Assembly (NCBI RefSeq): GCF_003008615.1 | Contig: NZ_CP027657.1 | Coordinates: 3,534,001 to 3,598,000 of the forward strand | Direction: 5' to 3' | DNA length: 64,000 nucleotides | DNA from: Pseudomonas mendocina | Lineage (GTDB): Bacteria; Pseudomonadota; Gammaproteobacteria; Pseudomonadales; Pseudomonadaceae | Shown: piece by piece, positions 31,566 through 40,131 of the stretch | Position numbering within the stretch: position 1 is the first letter of the stretch | Layout: every line of letters starts with the position of its first letter | The notes under the pieces: model-generated | Database searches by the model: none | What the model was told of the DNA's origin: nothing | What the model saw: the letters and a program-made list of their open reading frames with translations, nothing else | Made by a program: the position numbers and the translations under genes

Positions 31566-34500
31566 TTATTCTTCATCGATCCAATACAGACGAGGTGTCG
31601 GTGGCATCCAGATGCAGCGAGGGTTGTTATCACAGCGGCATTTTTCGGGGTTAGCACTGGCTGCGCAGATATCTGGGCCACTCTCACTACCATTTGAGAC
31701 GGGCACTAGGTCTGACGGATCATGGTAAACCCAGCAAGCGTTACCAGCACAGTAAATTTGAGGGTTAGACGGCAGGCTACTTGCCTTGCTCTCTGTAAAG
31801 CGATCAATCGTCAGGCCGGTTGCGTCCCCCAACATGACCGTGTAGGCACGAGATACACCTACTGAGGCTCGACAAAGTGTTGGGTTGCTTTGAGGTTCAT
31901 AGGTGCTAAACAGAACCATCCCATCCGCAACCAATGGACGGCTAAGTACTTTTTCGCCCGAACGTGGCAGGCGAATCATCCATCCATTCGTGTTGTTAGC
32001 GACGGCAGTGGCGATTTCACTACTAGTTTGAGCCGCATTACTTGTGGCGTCATAGAGAGAGTTTTCCGTCAGGGTCACTTCAGGCGCAGCTCCCTTTACT
32101 AAGTGTGTCCGGAACGAGTAGAAACGATCCTCGATCACACTATTTAGGGGGTGACCTCGGTAGCCACTTCCAATGTTTACGGTCAGCATTTTAGTGCCGT
32201 TGACGTTTAACAGCGCAAGTTCTGCCTCGTGGTAAAAGCGGCGGGCACTTTCGGGGGCGGCTCCTCCGATACTGGCCAATACTCCGCTTCCTCCATTGCC
32301 TGCAGGAGTAATAAGCGAGCTGCCGCTACTGCCATTGTTTATGTAGAAGCGCCAGACCTGCCCGCCCATATCACCTACAAAAATCTGTCCAGCCAAGCCT
32401 TGTGGATTAACTACTGCATTACCTGCGCTATCAGGCTGCAGTCCAACGACAGATACTCGTGCAGGAATACTGTAACGCATCTGGTTCAGAGTAGTACTGT
32501 GCCCAGCGACATTACTAGCAGACCAGATACGTGCGCCTGTTTTGGCATTGACGATATAGATTGCGTTGCCGCGGCTATCGACAGTACGGACGTCGACATT
32601 GTCTTGGTTAGGGTCGTAGCCGCCTCCAAATATAAGAACATCAGTAATGGTGCCGCCCACATTGATTTTGGTCTTTACGGGGGCTGACCAAGTCTGACCT
32701 AGTCTTTCAAAACCCGGGGTGATCCCGCCCTGGATCTTCCACAGCAATGTTGGAGATGAGCGGTTGGTAATATCTAGGGCATAGATATCTGAGCCGCCGC
32801 GACCCATTGTGGCGTACGCGTAGACGAACTCGTTAGGGTTCAGTCCGCTGAGAGTATTACTTGGATTGCTAGGGTCTTTACCCCCGAAAATCACGCCATT
32901 GCCATTGGCGTCGTTAGACCAAACGGTAACAGTATTATCCATACCATACAGGCGAGGTTTAGGAGATGTAGACTTAGCGTTCTCTCGCAATTGTTTGATA
33001 TTAGGCAGCAGTACTTCGGGCATGAAGGCAAATTGTTCTGCACCTGTGCTGGTATTAAAGAGATGTACAAAGCCTTCGTTTGTACCAATAATTGCGGATT
33101 GATCCTCGCTTTCGCAAATATTCTGAGCGTTATAGCTATTGCATGCATAGGTGATCAGCGTAGGAGTAGAGTGCAGCGGATCGCCTAGGGCCTTTCTATC
33201 GAGGGCTGGTGTGCTTGAGTCTGCGCCACGAATGTAGCTGATCAGGTTGGCTCGGTCTGTTGCATTGGTGACGTTGAGCTTTTCCTGAGTCAACGCAGCG
33301 TTGCCGGTTTCGATGTTGCTCAGCGCATTGGATGTCGGGCTAACATTAGTCAAAAGCTTTCGGCTGCCCATGGCTGGGAGCCGAGAAGCTGCACCTCCTG
33401 CTGCAACGTTGCTTCCATCCCGGCTTGCCGACCACCAACTGCGGGCTTCAGCTTTGAAGAAACCTGTATTGGCATCGATAGCTGGGGTATTGTCGGCGTC
33501 AGCCAGCCAGATACGGCCATTCTCGACCATCATTCGATAGCGTTTGAGGTTTCCGGGCCAGCGATCAGTATCTGATGGACGAAACAGAGAGAAATAAACT
33601 TCGTCTTTGTTATCTTGGCGGTTGAAAGTGTTAACCGCCGCACTGGCACTAACGAATGTTGTGTCTGTTGCGAGTACTTCTTGAATAATCTTGCTGAATG
33701 AATCGGCCAGGGTTGAGGCGTCATCTGCGGTATAGAAACCACCTTTACCCTCAGTTGCCAAATCCCGTAGAAATCTTTGAATCTGAGCCGACTCAGTTGG
33801 TCGCGCATTAAGCGCGAAGCCTACTGTGTGGGTGGTTATAAAATTATCACCCTCGAAACTAGACTGATCTTCGTTAGCCATCCATCGAACCAATTCACGG
33901 GCACACAGCTCATCGCTATAACCAATTCCGCTAGTACTGCAACTGGCTCCTGTCATTGATGGTATGCCGCTGGTTGCAGCGGTGCTGGTTCCCTCTGGTT
34001 TACCGTCAGTTAGCAATACCAAGTGAGTCGGTTGGCATGCACTAGTGATTGGACTTGTAACCCCAAATACTCCACTGTTGCCACGTTTTTCAGATAGATA
34101 GCGTGCTGCGTCGTATAGGGCAGGAACGATAGGTGTTCCACCGCTGGCATTCATTTGCTGTACCAGCCCGTCGACATGCTGTTTGACTGTGCGCGCATTA
34201 CTGCCGAGGCTGCCGCTGGATAACTTCATGCGCAGTTTTATTGCTTGAGTCGGGCTGCCATCAAAAGCATGAGTTATGTAGTCATTGCCACTATTGGTTG
34301 CTTTGAGCATAACAGATAGAGAATTACCATCGCTCCATCCAGTTTTGGCAAATACGTTCTGTAAAGCAGTGTTAAGGGCGGTGCCAGAGCATATGGTTCG
34401 TTCTCCGTTGAGGACACACGAGGGGCCTGTATAAGTTGAACGGCTGCTCAGGTTGTTGTTGCTAGCCTGCAACTCACTGGAGTTGGCTGAGTTTTCTATG

Positions 34501-36266
34501 TGAAGTGTGACGTTGGATGTGCCGCTGGTACCGCTGCGAGTGACAATCACCTGGGATTCAAGAACCTGAGCATTTCGTAAAACTGGCAGGTTCTCGAATC
34601 GAGCGGCGACGGTGACGTTATTGCCAATACTAAGTGTCGTTTGGTTTAGGGAAACGGCACTGCCACTTTGTCTTGCATCGTTCTTGGAACTGATGACTCG
34701 AGCTTCCAAAACCGGTTGCAGGCATCCATTATCTCCACCGCTATAGGTGACTCGTAAAACTGGTCGTAGATTGGATCCATCGACGCTATAGGTTGTACGT
34801 GAGCCATCACCACTGGTGGGTGTAACAAAGAATGCCATGGCGTTGTTTCCGCACCAGGCGGAATTATTGACGACTTGCTGTACTTGACTGATGACGCTTG
34901 GCCCTTCTAGGTAAACTGGAGGGTTTTCTGTTCGCCATTCTTGGGGAGTCCAGTTCACTGCTCCAGTCTTTGCGCGGCCAGTAAAGTCTTCAGTTGTGTT
35001 GAATTCTGCAGCATTTCCCGTGTTTTGTGCACTAATGGCGAAAGTAACCGGGCGGTCATCAGAACCAGCAGCGACAAAGTCTAGACGAGCTGATGTGATA
35101 GTCGCGCCTTGGGGGATTGCGACGTTTTGAAAACGCAGGCCGGTAGTGCGAGAGTTATCTTCGTTCCCTGAGTAAGTTATGGTTAATTTGGGCGAGGCAG
35201 TGGTGTCGCCAACGCGATAGTAGTAGTTGGCATCGTTGGTGACACGAAACTCCAATAGAAGGTCAGAGATAGGGTCGGCGCTTGGAGTGCTGTTTTGTAG
35301 ATTCTGTACTTCGCTGGTGAGGTCAATATTGAAGGCGGTGTTGACTGTCCAGTTGCTGCCGGCGAGTTTGGCGTTATTGTTGGCCAAGTTTCCAGTTGAA
35401 ATAGTGGTGAAGTCACGATCATCTAGCAGCGTTGCATCATTGAGTGCAGCAGGAGCTTTGCTGTTCTCGATCCGTACTCTAACACCGGGCTTGGTTCCAT
35501 TGCTTGTCTCTGGAGTGACGGTAAGAGTGGCGCTTGTAATTGTGACTCCTTTTGGAATGTTCAAGTTTCGGAATAGAAAAAGTCCCGTTTGACCTGAGGA
35601 TGTGTTGTTGCGTGCGTTGAGTCTGGTTTTTGCACCCGTATCACAATAGTCGCGTGCTGTTCCGATTTTTACTGAGCAAGTATATCCGCTTTTAAGGTAA
35701 TAGCTGGAGTTGTTGTTAGAGTACCCTTGAGTATTTGGGGTGCTGAGGTCACGTATGATTGTATTGCCCGCAGGGTTTTTTATGTAGCCCATCACCAATG
35801 TTGGGTTGTTGATGTTAGTGGATGATGGATTGGTTGTTTGGCGGGTGGCGTCGTCTGCCGAAACCAAAATTTCTGGTGCCACAGAGGAAATACCCAGTGT
35901 GTTGTCGATGTATTCCACTGGATAAACTAGGCGATCTTTGTAGAAGTCCGTGCGGCTGTTGAGCGCCATCACTCCTATGTTAACACCGCTTGTCGTATTA
36001 AGAATCTCGTTGAAAGCTTCCTTGAGTACTGTCATGCGTGCAGGGCCGTGAGAGGCACTAGTTGGTGTGCTGTCTCGATCTAACCTCCATGCCATAGAGC
36101 CAGAGTTGTCAAGAATGAAAAAAACGTTTGGCTTGATGGTGTCGTCAATAGCAGGGCCACCGAAGAATACCTCGGTATCATCTGCATGGCTCAGAGCACT
36201 TGATAAAATAAATGTGCTGGCCAGTGCTGAAGTAGCAAAAACGCGCAATTGGTTCAGGCGTTTCAT
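31566..36266 (-). CDS. pilY1: PilY1-type pilus tip adhesin with split VWA domain
   Basis: Giant pilus-associated protein of 1566 aa; P. aeruginosa PilY1 has about 1160. A signal peptide ends near residue 28. A VWA domain begins with the metal site D53-N-S-G-S57 and resumes with GGTP (Thr711) and LTDG (Asp754), so residues about 200-690 are an insertion. The insertion has at least two, perhaps three, beta-sandwich-like repeats (GLFLFRNLNIPKGVTITSA at 228; GLRFQNVAIPQGATITSAR at 376; a weaker one from 520). The C-terminal beta-propeller spans about 1020-1500 and holds the calcium-loop-like DPNQDNVD (1218-1225). Role: tip adhesion, surface sensing and pilus priming, by family. Confidence 0.93.
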   Translation of the reverse strand: MKRLNQLRVFATSALASTFILSSALSHADDTEVFFGGPAIDDTIKPNVFFILDNSGSMAWRLDRDSTPTSASHGPARMTVLKEAFNEILNTTSGVNIGVMALNSRTDFYKDRLVYPVEYIDNTLGISSVAPEILVSADDATRQTTNPSSTNINNPTLVMGYIKNPAGNTIIRDLSTPNTQGYSNNNSSYYLKSGYTCSVKIGTARDYCDTGAKTRLNARNNTSSGQTGLFLFRNLNIPKGVTITSATLTVTPETSNGTKPGVRVRIENSKAPAALNDATLLDDRDFTTISTGNLANNNAKLAGSNWTVNTAFNIDLTSEVQNLQNSTPSADPISDLLLEFRVTNDANYYYRVGDTTASPKLTITYSGNEDNSRTTGLRFQNVAIPQGATITSARLDFVAAGSDDRPVTFAISAQNTGNAAEFNTTEDFTGRAKTGAVNWTPQEWRTENPPVYLEGPSVISQVQQVVNNSAWCGNNAMAFFVTPTSGDGSRTTYSVDGSNLRPVLRVTYSGGDNGCLQPVLEARVISSKNDARQSGSAVSLNQTTLSIGNNVTVAARFENLPVLRNAQVLESQVIVTRSGTSGTSNVTLHIENSANSSELQASNNNLSSRSTYTGPSCVLNGERTICSGTALNTALQNVFAKTGWSDGNSLSVMLKATNSGNDYITHAFDGSPTQAIKLRMKLSSGSLGSNARTVKQHVDGLVQQMNASGGTPIVPALYDAARYLSEKRGNSGVFGVTSPITSACQPTHLVLLTDGKPEGTSTAATSGIPSMTGASCSTSGIGYSDELCARELVRWMANEDQSSFEGDNFITTHTVGFALNARPTESAQIQRFLRDLATEGKGGFYTADDASTLADSFSKIIQEVLATDTTFVSASAAVNTFNRQDNKDEVYFSLFRPSDTDRWPGNLKRYRMMVENGRIWLADADNTPAIDANTGFFKAEARSWWSASRDGSNVAAGGAASRLPAMGSRKLLTNVSPTSNALSNIETGNAALTQEKLNVTNATDRANLISYIRGADSSTPALDRKALGDPLHSTPTLITYACNSYNAQNICESEDQSAIIGTNEGFVHLFNTSTGAEQFAFMPEVLLPNIKQLRENAKSTSPKPRLYGMDNTVTVWSNDANGNGVIFGGKDPSNPSNTLSGLNPNEFVYAYATMGRGGSDIYALDITNRSSPTLLWKIQGGITPGFERLGQTWSAPVKTKINVGGTITDVLIFGGGYDPNQDNVDVRTVDSRGNAIYIVNAKTGARIWSASNVAGHSTTLNQMRYSIPARVSVVGLQPDSAGNAVVNPQGLAGQIFVGDMGGQVWRFYINNGSSGSSLITPAGNGGSGVLASIGGAAPESARRFYHEAELALLNVNGTKMLTVNIGSGYRGHPLNSVIEDRFYSFRTHLVKGAAPEVTLTENSLYDATSNAAQTSSEIATAVANNTNGWMIRLPRSGEKVLSRPLVADGMVLFSTYEPQSNPTLCRASVGVSRAYTVMLGDATGLTIDRFTESKASSLPSNPQIYCAGNACWVYHDPSDLVPVSNGSESGPDICAASANPEKCRCDNNPRCIWMPPTPRLYWIDEE

Positions 36267-36316
36267 GGGGATGTCCTCAAATACTGCCGCGCAGTCGTGA
36301 TGAATAAGTGCAAAGA

Positions 36317-36763
36317 TTAGTTGTTGGTGCTAAAGCTTCGATTCTGAAAGCCTTGTCGATGAGCGGCGCTAACATTGCAGTCACCACCATTACTTCCGCA
36401 GGCTTCTCCGACACTGCGCACTTCGAAACGGTAGACTCGGAGACCAGGCTCGGTAATGCCCATTCCTTCAGAGAGAGGCAAGTTGGTCGCTAAGCTGGGG
36501 GACGCTTGAAACTGCCAATGAGGGCTGTCTCCATCTATCGCGCCGACTAAGCTTGGGTCAGCATCGGTGCGCGAGAAGTAATCATTGGCCCAGCGTTGCA
36601 AGCCACTTTCTGCCGCTTGAAATGCAATGTTTTGCTGTTGGCTATTGGAGGAAATACGTAGCTGCAAATTGGATTGCGAGGCGGCGGTTATGGCAATGAT
36701 GGTGAGCATAAGAAGTAATACCAAACTGACCAGCAATACCATACCTTCCTGTTTAGGCTTCAT
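36317..36763 (-). CDS. pilX: Type IV minor pilin PilX
   Basis: Protein of 148 aa with the leader MKPKQEG and a very hydrophobic helix (MVLLVSLVLLLMLTIIAITAASQ). Glu+5 is absent, as is usual for PilX (GspK-like position at the pilus tip). QQNIAFQAAESGLQRW follows. It overlaps the pilW stop by four bases and precedes pilY1 by about 50 bases. Confidence 0.9.
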   Translation of the reverse strand: MKPKQEGMVLLVSLVLLLMLTIIAITAASQSNLQLRISSNSQQQNIAFQAAESGLQRWANDYFSRTDADPSLVGAIDGDSPHWQFQASPSLATNLPLSEGMGITEPGLRVYRFEVRSVGEACGSNGGDCNVSAAHRQGFQNRSFSTNN

Positions 36764-37332
36764 TGCAGGCGATTCCTCATTTCATAAGTGGCACTGAAGG
36801 TTCGAGCACTTAGTGGTGTACCTGCAGTACGTGAGTCAGATACAGTTATTTGAACGTGAATGGCGCTCGCAGCTATAGGGTCGTTGTTTGGAATGAAATT
36901 GAAGGCCAGAGTTGCATTATCTAAAATCGGATCGCCATTGCGGCTGATTCCACCATTCGTGTTGGTATAGGTGATAGGTGGCTCAAAATTTAGTGCGATT
37001 GTGCCACAGCCACTTCCGGGGGTTGCATAACGGAAAGTAAGGCTGTTTGCATCCGTACTGCTGACTGCATCGCGAGGTAGGGTGGTATTGTCTGGCGCGA
37101 AAGCAGTTACGGTATCTGATGCTACGCAGCCTTGAAAGCCTGCTCTCCTTGCGTCTTGCCCAATGATTTCCAAGGCAAGCCGACCACTTTCTTGCATATA
37201 GGTAAGTTCAGTGTTGTCACGATCAGCGAAGAAGGTGCGAGAGAAGATTTCTGTTACGCCAAGAATTAGTAATGAGCTAATTACAATGGCGACCATTAGT
37301 TCAATCAGAGATAAACCTTGCTGTTGCTTCAT
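36760..37332 (-). CDS. pilW: Type IV minor pilin PilW, short
   Basis: Prepilin of 190 aa with MKQQQG / LSLIELMVAIVISSLLI and Glu+5, followed by ESGRLALEIIGQDARRAGFQGC, the PilW signature. P. aeruginosa PilW has about 270 aa, so the C-terminal globular part is shorter here. The frame is intact and overlaps both neighbours (pilX and pilV) by four bases, so the short form looks natural rather than broken. Confidence 0.88.
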   Translation of the reverse strand: MKQQQGLSLIELMVAIVISSLLILGVTEIFSRTFFADRDNTELTYMQESGRLALEIIGQDARRAGFQGCVASDTVTAFAPDNTTLPRDAVSSTDANSLTFRYATPGSGCGTIALNFEPPITYTNTNGGISRNGDPILDNATLAFNFIPNNDPIAASAIHVQITVSDSRTAGTPLSARTFSATYEMRNRLQ

Positions 37333-37847
37333 AGTTCGGCCTCCACTACTAGAGTGCCGACATCCTGATTGCCATCACCATCGCTGTCATAAACCTCTTG
37401 CCAGCGTAGGTCTACGGTGTAGATAGCGCCATTACGACTGATATTGGTTCCAGGGAGTACGTTGGGGAGGCTGGTTTGTAGTTGGCGGCACCACTGGCCT
37501 AAATCGTACTGAGCTTTTGTCACACCTGAGGCATTGGCATTCCCTGCATTAGCAGCAGGGCAGGCCGCAGGATTAGCGAGTACATAGTCGTTGCTCAGTG
37601 ACGCATGAGTGACGCGAAAGTTTTGATAAGGACTGTTTGCGTCCAAAACCTTGTTGGCTCGCATACGGTCGATGATGTCATAAGCCAGCATGGTTGCCTG
37701 ACTGCGAGAGTAAGCGCTTTCACTGGATTGCAGGCTATTCATCATAAGGGTGGCCATACCTAATAGACCGATGGCCAAGATCACGACGGCAACCATGACT
37801 TCTACCAAGGTGAAGCCGCGACTTCCGTAATTGCTTAAAGTGCTCAT
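37329..37847 (-). CDS. pilV: Type IV minor pilin PilV
   Basis: Prepilin of 172 aa. The leader is MSTLSNYGSRG, then FTLVEVMVAVVILAIGLLGMATL with Phe+1 and Glu+5, then SAYSRSQATMLAYDIIDRMRANK typical of PilV/GspI-like pilins. Start 14 bases after fimU. Confidence 0.9.
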   Translation of the reverse strand: MSTLSNYGSRGFTLVEVMVAVVILAIGLLGMATLMMNSLQSSESAYSRSQATMLAYDIIDRMRANKVLDANSPYQNFRVTHASLSNDYVLANPAACPAANAGNANASGVTKAQYDLGQWCRQLQTSLPNVLPGTNISRNGAIYTVDLRWQEVYDSDGDGNQDVGTLVVEAEL

Positions 37848-37861
37848 TCGATATCCCTGGC

Positions 37862-38281
37862 TTACGGTGTCGTTGTCTGCTGGTGTGTAGCTGCTGCGCT
37901 TGCTCGACCTATGGCATTTACTTCAATATCACGTCCGCCTACATCTATGCTGGTTGCTGCTTGGGGGCGGCCGTTAGCTTGAAAGGTGATTGCGACGTTG
38001 TCCGCTGCGACTCCATTCGGTATGGCAATTACTCGCAAATCTTCGGTGCCGTCATTGACGACCCACGTTGACCCAACTGTAGTGACACTGACAGCGATAT
38101 TTCTGGCGACAGCCTCGCTGCGAGCCAGTTGTAGCGCTCCCAGCAAGCCGTTCCTCGCAGAGGTCTGGCGGCCACCCTCCATCATCGCCTGGTAGCTTGG
38201 CACGGCGATGCTTGCGACGATGGCAATCAGCGCAATGACAACCATCAGCTCTATTAACGTGAACCCCTTGCTTGATTCCAT
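37862..38281 (-). CDS. fimU: Type IV minor pilin FimU (GspH family)
   Basis: Prepilin of 139 aa. MESSKG / FTLIELMVVIALIAIVASIAVPS with Phe+1 and Glu+5, followed by ARNGLLGALQLARSEAVAR, the GspH/FimT-family helix. First gene of fimU-pilVWXY1E; upstream lies a 145-base region with hairpins and a 16-base palindrome. Named fimU rather than fimT by order. Confidence 0.88.
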   Translation of the reverse strand: MESSKGFTLIELMVVIALIAIVASIAVPSYQAMMEGGRQTSARNGLLGALQLARSEAVARNIAVSVTTVGSTWVVNDGTEDLRVIAIPNGVAADNVAITFQANGRPQAATSIDVGGRDIEVNAIGRASAAATHQQTTTP

Positions 38282-38426
38282 GAATGCTCCGGCGACGGCA
38301 AACGCAAAACTGCAAGGATAATTTAGCGTCAGGGTTTACCGAAAGCTGACGCCCGCAGACAAGCGGGCAAATTGGCTGATGAGGGGTTGGTATCAAGCGA
38401 GGTCCGTGACAGATGTCACGCAAACC
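38282..38426 (-). promoter_or_regulatory. fimU upstream region with palindrome and hairpins
   Basis: Contains a perfect 16-base palindrome CGTGACAGATGTCACG (38405-38420). Nearer to fimU are two adjoining hairpins: GCGTCAG / CTGACGC (38326-38352) and CCCGC / GCGGG (38352-38367). The palindrome is a plausible operator. In P. aeruginosa this promoter is controlled by AlgR, but no exact AlgR box is visible here. Confidence 0.5.
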
Positions 38427-38936
38427 TTAACAGCTTGTCCCTTTTTTAGGGGGCTGAGTTCGTGTGCGTCCTGATAGGCTAATCACTACTTGCTGAAGGG
38501 GGATGGCACCTTTGCACAAGGTAAGAGTTCCATTCAGAGCTCTTGTGGAACCATCTGCTTCGAACTGGAGGTGGCCTTTGTTTCTGTTCCATTGCCAATG
38601 AAACTCATCAGCGATTTTTACCTGGTGCAGTAAATCGTCATCCAGATCCAAATAACCATTTGCATTTCCGTCTCGAAATATCAACAGGCGTGTGTGCCAG
38701 TGCTTGTCACCTGTGCAGTTACTTTTCCCTGGGCACACACTAACAACCGTTCGACCAAAAACCGCACTACTACGAGCATGATGAATCACTGCAATCATCT
38801 GATTGACGGCTTGGGTACGTTCATTGTTATCACGCATGTCTTGCAGGTTTGGGAGGGCGATCGTGAGAAGTATCGATAGTATGGCGAGAGCGCTCATCGT
38901 TTCGATGAGCGTACGCCCGTAGATTTTTCGGGGCAT
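38427..38936 (-). CDS. fimT: FimT-like pseudopilin
   Basis: GspH/FimT-family protein of 169 aa. The prepilin motif is degenerate at +1: KIYG / RTLIETMSALAILSILLTIALP, with Arg at +1 but Glu at +5 kept. The C-terminus holds SLSGRTRTQPP; a GRxR motif at this place is the DNA-binding element described for Legionella FimT in natural transformation. Four cysteines are present. It is separated from fimU by a regulatory gap and is divergent from thiO by 55 bases. Confidence 0.82.
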   Translation of the reverse strand: MPRKIYGRTLIETMSALAILSILLTIALPNLQDMRDNNERTQAVNQMIAVIHHARSSAVFGRTVVSVCPGKSNCTGDKHWHTRLLIFRDGNANGYLDLDDDLLHQVKIADEFHWQWNRNKGHLQFEADGSTRALNGTLTLCKGAIPLQQVVISLSGRTRTQPPKKGTSC

Positions 38937-38991
38937 GTTCCAGCATCCTTGCCAGTTGGTTGTGTAGAACAGAGTAGCTCAGGATCACCGC

Positions 38992-40095
38992 ATGAAAAGT
39001 GATGGGAAGGTGTTGTTGGTTGGAGGCGGTGCGATAGGAATGCTATCGGCTCTCTTGCTGGGGCTTTCGGGGGCGCGAGTGTGTGTCCTTGATAAGGAAG
39101 ATACCGGCCGCGAATCCTCCTGGGCCGGCGGGGGCATCGTTTCCCCTCTCTACCCCTGGCGTTACAGCGCAGCTGTGACGGCGCTGGCGCATTGGTCGCA
39201 GGATTTCTATCCCGACTTTGGTCAGCGTTTGTTGGACGAGACGGGGGTCGATCCCGAGGTGCATGTCACCGGGCTGTATTGGCTGGATCTGGATGATGAG
39301 GTCGAGGCGCTGGCCTGGGCTCAGCGCGAGGGGCGTCCGTTGTTTTCGGTGGATGTCGCTGAGGCTTATCAGCAGGTACCTGTTCTGGGCGGTGGTTTTA
39401 AGCGCGCCATTCATATGCCGGGTGTGGCCAATGTGCGTAATCCCCGTTTGGTGAAAGCGCTGCGAGCGGCGTTGTTGGCCATGCCGAACGTGGAGTTGCG
39501 TGAGCATTGTCCGGTCACGGGTTTTATTCAGGAAAAAGGCCGTATCTGCGGAGTGACCACGGTAGATGGCGAGATTCGTGCCGAGCGTGTGGTGCTGGCG
39601 GCGGGGGCCTGGAGTGGTGAGTTGCTCAGGACGCTAGGACTGGCGTTACCGGTCGAGCCGGTCAAGGGGCAGATGATTCTCTATAAATGTGCCGAGGATT
39701 TTCTGCCGAGTATGGTGCTGGCCAAGGGGCGTTATGCGATCCCTCGGCGCGATGGGCATATCCTGATCGGTAGCACGCTGGAATACGCGGGGTTCGACAA
39801 GACGCCGACCGACAAGGCGTTGGAAAGCCTTAAGGCATCGGCTGAAGAGCTATTGCCCGCACTCAAGGACGCCGAGGTGGTGGGGCACTGGGCCGGTTTG
39901 CGGCCTGGATCGCCTGAGGGGATTCCCTTTATTGGTGAGGTGCCTTCTCACCCTGGCCTATGGCTCAACTGCGGGCATTTCCGCAATGGGCTGGTACTGG
40001 CTCCGGCATCCTGCCAGTTGTTGGTCGATCTCATGCTCAAACATGAGCCGATCATCGATCCTGCGCCTTATACGCCGGCCAGACTGCTGGATTGA
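38992..40095 (+). CDS. thiO: Glycine/D-amino acid oxidase (ThiO-like)
   Basis: FAD oxidase of 367 aa. The FAD fold starts VLLVGGGAIGMLSALLL (about 8-24), then GRESSWAGGGIVSPLYPW, and the C-terminal HWAGLRPGSPEGIPFIGEV typical of the DAO family. ThiO makes the imine of glycine for thiazole synthesis. No other thi gene is in the window, so a general D-amino-acid oxidase role remains possible. Next to the pilus cluster, as in P. aeruginosa. Confidence 0.87.
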   Translation: MKSDGKVLLVGGGAIGMLSALLLGLSGARVCVLDKEDTGRESSWAGGGIVSPLYPWRYSAAVTALAHWSQDFYPDFGQRLLDETGVDPEVHVTGLYWLDLDDEVEALAWAQREGRPLFSVDVAEAYQQVPVLGGGFKRAIHMPGVANVRNPRLVKALRAALLAMPNVELREHCPVTGFIQEKGRICGVTTVDGEIRAERVVLAAGAWSGELLRTLGLALPVEPVKGQMILYKCAEDFLPSMVLAKGRYAIPRRDGHILIGSTLEYAGFDKTPTDKALESLKASAEELLPALKDAEVVGHWAGLRPGSPEGIPFIGEVPSHPGLWLNCGHFRNGLVLAPASCQLLVDLMLKHEPIIDPAPYTPARLLD

Positions 40096-40131
40096 TACCT
40101 GAGGTATTTCTGGGCACCGCTCAAGGAATGC

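Noticed and set aside
36760..37332. pilW considered as a broken gene because it is short
   Set aside because: Start and stop overlap neighbours cleanly and no continuation of PilW sequence is seen in other frames.
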